Below are positions 43,080-51,680 of a stretch of 55,453 nt of DNA, in pieces. The notes beneath the pieces are model-generated. The model was given only the letters and a program-made list of their open reading frames with translations, did no database searches and was not told the origin of the DNA. The stretch lies in the NCBI RefSeq assembly GCF_937129525.1, contig NZ_CAKZNK010000091.1:1-55453 (forward strand), read 5' to 3'. This DNA is from an uncultured Chloroflexus sp. Lineage in GTDB: Bacteria; Chloroflexota; Chloroflexia; Chloroflexales; Chloroflexaceae. Position numbers and translations under genes: made by a program. How positions within the stretch are numbered: position 1 is the stretch's first letter; every line of letters starts with the position of its first letter.

Positions 43080-43940
43080 CTACACTTGCTCAATGAAAAC
43101 GGAGAAATGCTCCCGCACGAAACGGTAATCAACGCTCTCGGTCAGCCCCCAGGCAATGCGACATTCGTTCAGAATAACCGTCTTGTGCGAATTGACGGTG
43201 CTCAGTGAGATACAGAGATGATCGGCTACTTGATCGGGACGCAGACCTTTCGCAAAGGCGCGCAGCACGTCGCGTTGGCGACCGGTGAGCCGATCCCAGA
43301 CCTGCCGACAGCGGGCCTCGTCACCCGATACCAGGCCAGGGATGCGTTGCCGGATCGCTGTCGGATCGGCCAGTTGGCGGAGCGCCGGGAGGTACTCGCC
43401 CCACGGCACGATCGGAACGCTAAGCAAGCGGAAGCCGTCGGTCGGCGCGAGGTGCATCTGCGTGCCGTCCTTGACCCGTTCGAGCGTCTCGTCGGGGGTG
43501 TACATATGCCAGACCTGATCGCGATGGTCGCAAAAGAGGAAAGCAACCGAAACCGCCAGCAGCGCTATCATGCGGCGTCCGCCACTGAGACAGAGATGGA
43601 GTCGTCGCTCCTCTTTCTTAAGATCGATGATCAGGTTACGGATGGTAGTAAAGACAGCATTGACATCGGCATCGGTGCGAATATCGTCGAGTTCGCTACC
43701 GTCACGGGTGACAGTCACACGCCGCAATCGACAGCGTTGCCCGCGGTAGTGGTCATCGATGAACTCTTGCTGCAATCGCTGCCATGCCCGGCGCGTGCGT
43801 TCACGGTCGCGGTTAAGCGGGAGAATGTAGACTTCGCGGATCGGTTCACCCCGTTCCAGCAGGGCATCAAGAGCGAAGGTAACAACCTGCGGCTGACCGC
43901 CAAGCGTAGCGATCAGGGTAGCTCCGGTATGATCTGTCAT
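43080..43940 (-). CDS. CARF domain - LuxR-type helix-turn-helix regulator
   Basis: From ATG 43940 the protein has 286 residues. The N-terminal half is a CARF domain: 'LIATLGGQPQVVTFALDALL', 'EVYILPLNRDRERT' and 'RLHLCLSGGRRMIALLA', resembling the NE0113 CRISPR-associated family. The C-terminal part is a LuxR-type HTH: 'LTGRQRDVLRAFAKGLRPDQ' then 'VADHLCISLSTVNSHKTVIL'. It should bind a cyclic oligoadenylate and DNA. It lies first in the cmr direction and divergent from the Csx3 fusion, so both are likely targets. Known CARF-HTH proteins such as Csa3 use a winged helix; a LuxR-type head is unusual. Confidence 0.85.
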   Translation of the reverse strand: MTDHTGATLIATLGGQPQVVTFALDALLERGEPIREVYILPLNRDRERTRRAWQRLQQEFIDDHYRGQRCRLRRVTVTRDGSELDDIRTDADVNAVFTTIRNLIIDLKKEERRLHLCLSGGRRMIALLAVSVAFLFCDHRDQVWHMYTPDETLERVKDGTQMHLAPTDGFRLLSVPIVPWGEYLPALRQLADPTAIRQRIPGLVSGDEARCRQVWDRLTGRQRDVLRAFAKGLRPDQVADHLCISLSTVNSHKTVILNECRIAWGLTESVDYRFVREHFSVFIEQV

Positions 43941-43946
43941 AACCTG

Positions 43947-43975
43947 GTGTAAAGCTTGTAAAATTATTACACAAG
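43947..43975. promoter_or_regulatory. inverted-repeat operator between the CARF-LuxR and Csx3-fusion genes
   Basis: GTGTAA (43947-43952) and TTACAC (43967-43972) are perfect complements 14 bases apart. CTTGT (43955-43959) and ACAAG (43971-43975) form a second, interleaved pair. They occupy most of the 78-base divergent gap. A dimeric LuxR-type protein could bind here and control both genes, including its own. Confidence 0.45.
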
Positions 43976-44018
43976 ATGATGTGATCATAGCATATCTAAT
44001 CGCACAGTGAAAAGTACT

Positions 44019-45173
44019 ATGCATTCATTTCCGGCAATCATGATCGGCGGACCACCACACAGTGGGAAATCGGTGCTGACCTATTTACTCTCTCAGCATT
44101 TACGTCAACGACAGGTCGCCCACTACGTGCTACGGGCATGCCCGGACGGAGAAGGCGACTGGAGCCAGGAGACGCATCCCGAGACGGTGCGTCTGCTGCG
44201 CCAGAAGGGTGCGTTCAGTACAGAGTTCGTCGATCGAGTGTGTCGTGACATCGCGCAACGGCATTTGCCGTTGCTGGTCGATGTCGGTGGTCGCCCAACC
44301 CCGGATCAAGAGCGGATCTTTCGGCATTGCACGCACGCGATCTTGCTGTCTGCAACTCCGGAAGGACTGACTGAATGGCACGATTTTGCCGAACGGGCCG
44401 GTGTGTCGGTGATCGCCAGGTTGCAGTCAGTACTCAACGGTGACGATCGGATAGAAGCCGAAAGGCCGGTGCTGCGCGGTCAGATTGGCGGCCTGGAACG
44501 GTATACAGGTACCGGTGGTCTGATGGTAGAGGCATTGGTTAGACGACTTGAGCGATTAATGTCCTTCGCTGCTGATGAATTGCGCAACCGCCTCTTTCCG
44601 CTGGCGCCAACCGAGATGGTGGTCGATCTCGATCAACTGGCGCAGAATATCGGTATGACCCCCGGCGCGCGCTGGCAGGCGACCGATCTCACTAAAGCGC
44701 TGACGTATCTGCCATCGACCGCGTTGTCAATCTATGGCCGCGGCCCAAACTGGTTGTATGTTGCGCTGGCACTCTATGCCGCTCCTCATCCCATTACGCT
44801 GTTCGATCCACGTTTAGGCTGGATCTCGCCGGCAAAGGCAGAGTGCAGTCCGCAGCCGTCAATGACAATGCTGACATGGCAGCTTCGACCACAACCGGCG
44901 GCAACCTGGTTAGAATTCAAATCATTGCATTCCTATCTCGATTACGAGACGATGCCGTCACTTGAGATACCGGCCCTCGCCTCAGATCAAGGCGTGATCA
45001 TCAGCGGGAAACTCCCTCACTGGCTGATGACAGGGCTGGCGCTCGCCTACGACCATCACCCGTGGGTAGCCGTGATGCAGGCCCAACAGTACGATCGGGC
45101 GATTGTGGTCGCGAGCCGGCTCAACAGCTATGCGTTGGGGCAGGAAATACCACTGGTCATCGGGAATGAGTAG
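44019..45173 (+). CDS. P-loop NTPase fused to Csx3-like domains (putative ring nuclease)
   Basis: The 384-residue protein (a GTG at 44007 would add four residues) starts with 'AIMIGGPPHSGKSVLTYLL', a Walker A P-loop. After about 210 residues there are two Csx3-like units. The first has 'SIYGRGPNWLYVALALYAAP' and 'FDPRLGWISP'. The second has 'VIISGKLPHWLMTGLALAYD', 'HPWVAVMQAQ' and 'AIVVASRLNSYALGQEIPL'. Csx3 degrades or binds cyclic tetra-adenylate, ending type III signalling. Csx3-ATPase fusions are known; the tandem arrangement is less so. It is divergent from the CARF regulator and probably controlled by it. Confidence 0.8.
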   Translation: MHSFPAIMIGGPPHSGKSVLTYLLSQHLRQRQVAHYVLRACPDGEGDWSQETHPETVRLLRQKGAFSTEFVDRVCRDIAQRHLPLLVDVGGRPTPDQERIFRHCTHAILLSATPEGLTEWHDFAERAGVSVIARLQSVLNGDDRIEAERPVLRGQIGGLERYTGTGGLMVEALVRRLERLMSFAADELRNRLFPLAPTEMVVDLDQLAQNIGMTPGARWQATDLTKALTYLPSTALSIYGRGPNWLYVALALYAAPHPITLFDPRLGWISPAKAECSPQPSMTMLTWQLRPQPAATWLEFKSLHSYLDYETMPSLEIPALASDQGVIISGKLPHWLMTGLALAYDHHPWVAVMQAQQYDRAIVVASRLNSYALGQEIPLVIGNE

Positions 45174-45174
45174 C

Positions 45175-45194
45175 GTGACCGGCATGCCGGTCAC
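45175..45194 (+). terminator. perfect palindrome after the Csx3 fusion gene
   Basis: GTGACCGGCATGCCGGTCAC is a perfect 20-base palindrome one base after the stop codon. It would form a GC-rich hairpin in the mRNA. No U tract follows, so termination strength is uncertain. Confidence 0.55.
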
Positions 45195-45358
45195 CCTGAC
45201 CGTAAGGAGTATCGGCAATGTAACGCGCCATCATCAATGTATCCTGAAGGCGCGATCATCAATACCCATTTCGCCCTAATCGGTCGCGCTCAGTCTACGC
45301 AGGGCGCCGACCATCCATCCCACCCGACATTCCCGCCGCTCACTACTCAAATCGAACC

Positions 45359-45505
45359 AATCCGGTCATTCCAGGCCGGATTGGGCCAGAAACTTGCCTG
45401 TCTGAACGGCAGGCATGGTTGGCTGCGCGCTTCAAAGCGTATCTGACGCTGATCTGTCCAAACAGATCCGGCGCAGCGCTGAACGCGCCGAGGCGTATGC
45501 GCCTC
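45359..45505. other. cluster of four stem-loops upstream of the RCC1-repeat gene
   Basis: The gap 45174-45573 has no gene. Within 150 bases are four perfect inverted repeats: AATCCGG/CCGGATT (45359-45382), TGCCTG/CAGGCA (45395-45415), GATCTGT/ACAGATC with a CCAA loop (45451-45468), and GAGGCG/CGCCTC with a TATG loop (45490-45505). This is compatible with a structured 5' leader or small RNA. I see no known riboswitch consensus. Confidence 0.4.
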
Positions 45506-45573
45506 AGGCGATGATGTCCTGCACAAGATACCGGGCTGTTACTGGTGAAACCGGTCATGAAAGGAGAATGACG

Positions 45574-47649
45574 ATGCACTGGAACACCATCCGCATTGCG
45601 ATCACACGCTTCGCGTTCGCGCTGGTCATCCTGTTCACCGTAGCTATCCTGGCAGTCATGCCTTCAGCAGTTGTTGCTTCCTTTGGCCACAGCGCTGTTC
45701 AGTCAATCTCTCGCCCCCATCAGACCGCCGAACTCCAGCAATCCATATCGCCTCAGGTGATCGCGCGCGGCGATTACACGTGTGTGATCAACAGCGCCGG
45801 TCAACTCTACTGCTGGGGCGCCAATGCAACCATCCCCGAAGATCTCGGGCCGATTATCCAGTTGAGCGCCGGCGGCAATCACATCTGTGCCGTTACCAGT
45901 ATCAATACGTTACGCTGCTGGGGCGATAATTCCTACGGTCAGATCGCACTGCCAGTTGACATGGGGCCAATCGTGCAGGTTGGCGCCGGCTCCTATCACA
46001 CCTGCGCCGTTGATAGCTCAGGCACGTTGCGCTGCTGGGGAGCAAACGGCAGCGGTCAACGCACAGTGCCGCCGGATCTCGGTGTGGTCACGAGCGTGAG
46101 CGCTGGTGGAAGTCATACGTGCGCTGTGCTTGCCGACGGCACGTTGCGTTGTTGGGGCGCCAACTGGAACGTCCAGGTATCAGTGCCTGCCAACCTGGGA
46201 CCGGTCAGTCAGGTGAGCGCTGCCAGCAATCATACCTGCGCGGTGAAGACCGATGGCATCCTGCGTTGCTGGGGCGCCAACTGGGTCAGCCAGGCATCAG
46301 TGCCTGCCAACCTGGGACCGGTCAGCCAGGTGAGCGCTGTCAGCGATCATACCTGCGCGGTGAAGATCGATGGCCCCCTGCGTTGCTGGGGCGACAATAC
46401 GGCTGGTCAGGCAACCGTGCCGGACTCTCGGCCCAATCACGCAGGTCAGCGCCGGCAATAATCATACCTGCGCGTTCAAGACTGATGGATCCCTGCGCTG
46501 CTGGGGGAACAATGCCTTCCGCAAGAGTACGATCCCTGAACCACTCGGCCCGGTAAGCTACTTCAGCGCAGGCGGTGGGTACACCTGCGCCATCAAGACC
46601 GATGGTACCCTGCGCTGCTGGGGGTAATAACGCTAACGGTCAGGCGACCGTGCCAAACGATCTCGGCCCGGTCACGCAGGTCAGCGTCGGCGTCAGACAC
46701 ACCTGTGTCGTGAAGACAGACAGTCGCGCGCGCTGTTGGGGCAACAATGCTTTCGGTCAGGCAGCGGTGCCGGCAGATCTCGGTCTGGTGAGCCAGATCA
46801 GTGCCGGAAGAAACGCGACCTGCGCAGTTACGCTCGATGGCACTGCGCGCTGTTGGGGGGGAGGCGCTCGTCCCAAACAATCTTGGTCCGGTCAGCCAGA
46901 TCGATGTCTCCACCGATGTTCCCCTGCTTTTTGGCCCAGATAACTTTGCCTGCGCTATCTGACGTGATAACCAGCTCCGCTGCTGGTTCCTGCCTCGGGG
47001 TTCATTGATCGATGTGCTCGCCGACGTTGGCCCGATCACTCAGCTCGGCGTTGGCGGCACGCATGTCTGCGTTGTCACCGTTAATGGCGTTCTCCGTTGT
47101 GAGGGAAATAACAGATATGGTCAGGTAAGCATTCCTCTCACCCTGGGAACAGTCACGCAGGTCAGCGCCGGCTCAGCTCACAACTGCGCTATGAAACCCA
47201 ATCGCACCCTGGGCTGCTGGGGAGCGAACGGCTCTGGCGAGGCAACAGTGCCGCTCGATCCACTCGATACTTCATCTGCGCCGATAGTCGTTGCCATCAC
47301 TCGCGCCGAACCCAACCCGACCAGCGCAGCCAGCGTCGCGTTCACCGTTACCTTTGCGAAAGCGGTAACAGGCGTCGATCCATCCAATTTCACACTCACG
47401 ACGACCGGCAATCTTTGGGGTTCGCAGGTCATCGATGTGACCGGCGGCCCAGCGTTCTATACGGTTGTAGTGAACACCGGCAGCGGGCGCAGCACGCTCC
47501 GCCTGGACGTGAAATCATCGGGCACGGGCATTACCGATCTCAACGGAACGCCGCTTGCCGAGGGCTTCACCAACGGTCAATCTTACACCATCGAGCGCGT
47601 CGGGCAGGGCGCGCCGCCAACGATACATCTCCCGCTGATCATGCGCTGA
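45574..47649 (+). pseudogene. RCC1-repeat secreted protein, broken by frameshifts
   Basis: AAGGAG precedes the ATG at 45574. A signal peptide ('FAFALVILFTVAILAVMPSA') leads into about eleven RCC1-type repeats built on 'VSAGGSHTCAVLADGTLRCW' and 'GANWNVQVSVPANLGP'. Frame changes occur near 46425 (an extra T), 46620 (a run of five G where four fit) and 46857 (seven G where six fit). A stop TGA lies in frame at 46960. The last frame has a Big/SbsA-like domain ('VTFAKAVTGVDPSNFTLT') and ends 'TIHLPLIMR'. As written it cannot yield one product. RCC1 repeats form seven-bladed propellers. It may be decaying or switched by G-run slippage. Confidence 0.85.
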
Positions 47650-47666
47650 GATACGGTTAGCAGCGC

Positions 47667-47701
47667 GGGGTGAGGGTGAAGCGAAGCGTTACTCTCACCC
47701 C
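47667..47701 (+). terminator. stem-loop after the RCC1-repeat gene
   Basis: GGGGTGAGGGT (47667-47677) pairs with ACTCTCACCCC (47691-47701) through ten Watson-Crick pairs and one G-U pair, 17 bases after the stop. There is no U tract. It lies between convergent genes; the rest of the gap up to 47941 shows no gene. Confidence 0.5.
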
Positions 47702-47941
47702 GCCATTCATGGCGTCACCTGATTGAGCTTCGCCTGCCAGCGTTGTCGCAATGGCTCCGACCAGCGCGCCTCTCGTTTCGTCTGAGTGCGATCGCGCGCA
47801 GGATAATCCCGTTGAAGCTGGTCTTGCGGCGCTGTCGCCTCAAAGGATCGCAAGCCTTGAGAGTCAATCAGAGCAACGGTATCCAACTCCTGCTATGCCG
47901 ATCTGCAACCGGGTTGAAGGTACTGTTCAGGCTATGAGTTC

Positions 47942-50900
47942 TCAACTCGCACTTCGCTGCACGACCGGCACGAAAATCCGGTTAGGCGGAGCTTCGATGT
48001 AGAGGAGCGCATTAGACAGTGAACTACTGGCATTGTCAGGATTGATCACGGTAACGGTAACCGGCCCTGCTGGATGCGCCGGCGCTGTGCAGGTCAGGCG
48101 GGTAGAGTCAATCACCGTCACATTGGCGCAAGGCGCTCCATCGATGAGCACCCGTACCCCGGTAGTCTGCTCTGCCCCCACAGATGCAGTCGGTTCCGGA
48201 AACGCAAATGGCCGAATCCGAATATTATCAAACCGAACATCAAAGGTTGCTACTGCATCTGGCGCATAACTGAACATACCCAGCGTTGGTGTCAGCGTTG
48301 ACCAGGTTGCGCGCACCGTGTTCAGATCACCCCCTTCGCGCCAGCGAATGGTGCGCAACGGCGATCCGCTGACACCCATACTGAATTCATAGTCACTCAC
48401 CACACCGCCGGTGATGGCGCTGGCGCTGACCACGTTCCAGCCGCTTGCCCAATACGCAATGTTCTTGCCGCTGGCTGACATCCCTACCAGATTGAGATCG
48501 CTCCCCAGTCCAGCCTTGAAGCTTGCCGGACCGGTGACAATGCTCAAGGTCGTATCAATCGCCAGATCTGAGGGTAGATTCAACATCCACATTTGGAGGA
48601 AGAAGGTGGCCGGTTGATACTGGTTTGTCGCGTTGGTCTGACCACTCAGACGAAGTTGCCCACCCGTCTCAGTGATAGTGTAGGAGCTGCCGCCAGGAGT
48701 TGACCAGTGCGGCGCCAGAACACCATCAGAAAAGTCATCGAAGAACGCAAAGACTCGCTGCCCATTGCTGGCGCTGGCGCGCAGCGCATTGCCGTAGGTC
48801 AGCGTTATGTCACGCGAACCAACGGGAAGATAGGGGATCTTCACCCACACGCGCGTTGCCGATGTGCCACACCCACGTTCAAGCCAGTAGTCGAGCGAGC
48901 CGGCCTCGTCGTGCCAGCGCAGATCGCCGCAGTCGGCGCGCAGCTTCCCGTCAGCAATCAGACTGGCTGTGTCGAGCGTGATGGCAACCGGGTAGTTGAA
49001 CAGCGGCGCCCCGCTGGTATTCGCGATCGTTATCTCCCGCTTCCAGCCAGTCTCGCCGGTCGCAAAGCGATGTCCGGTCAGCGTCAGTTGCGCGCCGCCT
49101 GATGTCCACGTGGTCGATGGATTGACACTGAGAAGCGTCAACGGCTGCGGCGAGACCGAGGCGGTGGTCGTATACCAGTCACCATTCCCCAGGCGAATCG
49201 CTACCGGTTGAGTCGTAGTCAACCCAGCCGCGCTCACCACACATTCACCGGCAACGCGATGCGTGGTGTAGTCGGCGTGATTGACGCACGCTGATGATGG
49301 CAGACCTGAACCGATGCGCAGCGCGAAGTCGAGCGGCAATTTGCGACCAGGCGGCAGGTTTTCGATTGCGCACAGCGCGGTCACGCCATCGGCTTGAATC
49401 TGGCAGCTCACCTCGAGCGCGGGCAAATCCTGAGGACGAATCAGCGCGCCAGCCACCCAAGGCGTTCGCCCATGTTCCAGCGCGCCCTGATCGGGAGCGT
49501 TGATCGGTTGCGCCGGCGGATCCATAAACGGACTACCCAGATCGACGCCGGCATCCACCGCCGACGAATACGGACGGAGCGCATAGTTGCGCGTAGCGCG
49601 GTCTGCGAAGACGGCATCGCCGGCAAAGTTACGATCAACGGTCAATTGTGGATGCGACAACCCAAGCTTCGCGCCGATATTGTTGATAAACACTGTTCCG
49701 GTGAGGTTTTGAGGCAACCCATTCAGATTCGACTTTGCATCCGCTTTAATCTCACCGTCAACGGTGTTGTTATACACGAAACGATTGGCTGGCGCGCCCG
49801 CCATTGAAGTGACGATAGTGCCATTGACACCATACGTAAAAATACCAGGTGACGTAGTATTCCAGACAATATTGCGATACACATAGAAATTGTAGGTATC
49901 GTCATCCAGATAGATGCCGTGCCCGCCGTAATATTTCAGGTTGAGATCGAGTTCAGCCCAATTGTCATGCACCCAGTTGTATGCAACGACTGATCCCTTG
50001 CCGTCAAGCCCCCATCCATTCACCGAACCGCCATCGGTGACCTGGAGATGAGACTGGTAGATGTCGTTATGCGTTACGTTGAAGCCGGGACCGAGATCGA
50101 CCGCCGAGCGAGCAACATTGAAGATCGTGTTCTGAAAGAGATGGTTACTGTCTGCGCCACCTGGATTACTTTGCCCCGTCGCTCTTCCGGTCACGCCAAC
50201 TGCGCCGCCCGCATAGCCAGCATCGCGCAACACGTTGTTGTAGGCCAGATTGCGCTGACCGGTCAATCTGAGCAGCTCCGCCGCGCTATATGCCAGCACA
50301 CTGTCGCGCAACACATTGTCGTTGCCGGCCAGATCGATACCGAATGTACCGTTTGTCCAGAACATCGGCAAGAGCTGCTGAAAATGCCACAGAAATCGCA
50401 TGTCGAGACGTTGCAACAGTAGATGATGCGACTGCGCATTGGTGCGGATTGTCGCCGCGAAGATGTTCAAGCCATCAAGGACGATATGCGAGCGGTCAGT
50501 CAGATCAAACGCCCACAGACGGCGCTTCATCTCAATGGTATGCGCAGTGGGTGCAGCGCTGTTGGGCAACCACAGGTACAGCGATTGATCGCTCTCGTTG
50601 TAGAACCACTCACCTGGCGCGTCCAGCGCCATCAACTTACCCCACAGGTAATAGTAATTCCCCCCCTGCGGACGCGCCCATCCGCTCAGGTCGGTGCGCG
50701 TCCCGAAAGCAGCCGGATCGGGATTGCACTGCAGCCGCGCGGATCGGGCGCTGGCCGAAGAGGCAACCACATCGCAGGTCGCAGTATTCCAGTTGTACCC
50801 CGGCCCGAAAGTGATCCTTGCGCCGGCCCAGGCGTTATCGGCAAACCCGGCCAGATCGGCATCGTAGTAGATAGCGTTGTACTGGTCAATCACCTCAGCG

Positions 50901-51430
50901 GAGTCGGCCCGCGCTTTGTCGGCATTTGCCAGCCGGGTCACCCGATCGATCGGGATATTCGGCCAGCGCGCTACCGGCATCATCATGCCATCAACCCATA
51001 CCTGATTGTCGGTCACCTGATTGGGAGTGCGCACATTGAGACTCCACGGGACGGTCGCGCGATAGATGGCACCACTGTGCAACGTCCACGGCCCGGTGAT
51101 AACATCGGCGCCGCTGATAACAACCCGTTCATTCTGGTACGGTTGAAATGTGATCGGCGCGCCGGTCACCCCACTGGCTGCCGGTCGCACCGTTTCGCGA
51201 TACACTCCCGCCCGAATATCGCAGGTATCGCCAGCCGCTGCCACGCTGGCGCACTTCTGAATGGTGCGGAATGGCTGCGTCAGCGTGCCGGGATTGGTAT
51301 CTGCGCCGTTCGGCGCCACGTAGTGTGCCGTTGCAGCGCGCGCAGCGGGAGAACGCAGAAAGAGCGAAACCCACCAGCCAAAAACCAGAGCGCCTGCGGC
51401 GAGGTAGCGAAGAAGATGGAACGCTGTCAT
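47942..51430 (-). CDS. large secreted right-handed beta-helix protein with DUF2341 and IPT/TIG domains
   Basis: The 1162-residue protein has a signal peptide ('LLRYLAAGALVFGWWVSLFL'). A parallel beta-helix domain follows, starting 'HYVAPNGADTNPGTLTQPF', the entry motif of pectate- and alginate-lyase-like proteins, with helix turns to about residue 640. From about 770 a TIG domain begins ('TWTSGGAQLTLTGHRFATG'). It is interrupted by about 295 residues of DUF2341 ('GAPLFNYPVAITLD') and a concanavalin-like region, then resumes ('VRVLIDGAPCANVTVIDSTR'). It ends 'IFVPVVQRSAS'. Likely binds or cleaves an acidic polysaccharide outside the cell; activity unproven. It is monocistronic. Confidence 0.82.
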   Translation of the reverse strand: MTAFHLLRYLAAGALVFGWWVSLFLRSPAARAATAHYVAPNGADTNPGTLTQPFRTIQKCASVAAAGDTCDIRAGVYRETVRPAASGVTGAPITFQPYQNERVVISGADVITGPWTLHSGAIYRATVPWSLNVRTPNQVTDNQVWVDGMMMPVARWPNIPIDRVTRLANADKARADSAEVIDQYNAIYYDADLAGFADNAWAGARITFGPGYNWNTATCDVVASSASARSARLQCNPDPAAFGTRTDLSGWARPQGGNYYYLWGKLMALDAPGEWFYNESDQSLYLWLPNSAAPTAHTIEMKRRLWAFDLTDRSHIVLDGLNIFAATIRTNAQSHHLLLQRLDMRFLWHFQQLLPMFWTNGTFGIDLAGNDNVLRDSVLAYSAAELLRLTGQRNLAYNNVLRDAGYAGGAVGVTGRATGQSNPGGADSNHLFQNTIFNVARSAVDLGPGFNVTHNDIYQSHLQVTDGGSVNGWGLDGKGSVVAYNWVHDNWAELDLNLKYYGGHGIYLDDDTYNFYVYRNIVWNTTSPGIFTYGVNGTIVTSMAGAPANRFVYNNTVDGEIKADAKSNLNGLPQNLTGTVFINNIGAKLGLSHPQLTVDRNFAGDAVFADRATRNYALRPYSSAVDAGVDLGSPFMDPPAQPINAPDQGALEHGRTPWVAGALIRPQDLPALEVSCQIQADGVTALCAIENLPPGRKLPLDFALRIGSGLPSSACVNHADYTTHRVAGECVVSAAGLTTTQPVAIRLGNGDWYTTTASVSPQPLTLLSVNPSTTWTSGGAQLTLTGHRFATGETGWKREITIANTSGAPLFNYPVAITLDTASLIADGKLRADCGDLRWHDEAGSLDYWLERGCGTSATRVWVKIPYLPVGSRDITLTYGNALRASASNGQRVFAFFDDFSDGVLAPHWSTPGGSSYTITETGGQLRLSGQTNATNQYQPATFFLQMWMLNLPSDLAIDTTLSIVTGPASFKAGLGSDLNLVGMSASGKNIAYWASGWNVVSASAITGGVVSDYEFSMGVSGSPLRTIRWREGGDLNTVRATWSTLTPTLGMFSYAPDAVATFDVRFDNIRIRPFAFPEPTASVGAEQTTGVRVLIDGAPCANVTVIDSTRLTCTAPAHPAGPVTVTVINPDNASSSLSNALLYIEAPPNRIFVPVVQRSAS

Positions 51431-51595
51431 AGTGTTGGTTTGGATGTGTGTGCAGGGTGATGCTGATTCCGGTGAAGATTGCTGATTGTCGCGTCGAAGA
51501 GGGAATTGCCGATCGGTTAAGCGCAGAGAAAACGGTGATCGTCGAGGACAATCTTTGTTTAGTTGCTGCTGCGCTATTTACTAAACGTTTTTCCA

Positions 51596-51614
51596 ATTGT
51601 AACGTATTGTAACG
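51596..51614. promoter_or_regulatory. tandem 9-base repeats upstream of the beta-helix gene
   Basis: ATTGTAACG occurs at 51596-51604 and again at 51606-51614, one DNA turn apart. On the minus strand each gives a TACAAT that could act as a -10 box, but they lie about 165 bases from the start codon. The gap 51431-51680 shows nothing else. Confidence 0.3.
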
Positions 51615-51680
51615 CACTACCGGTGCCGAATGCCGGGCAATGAATGCTCGAATGCGGGTGACGGTGACACTCCGCAGCCG

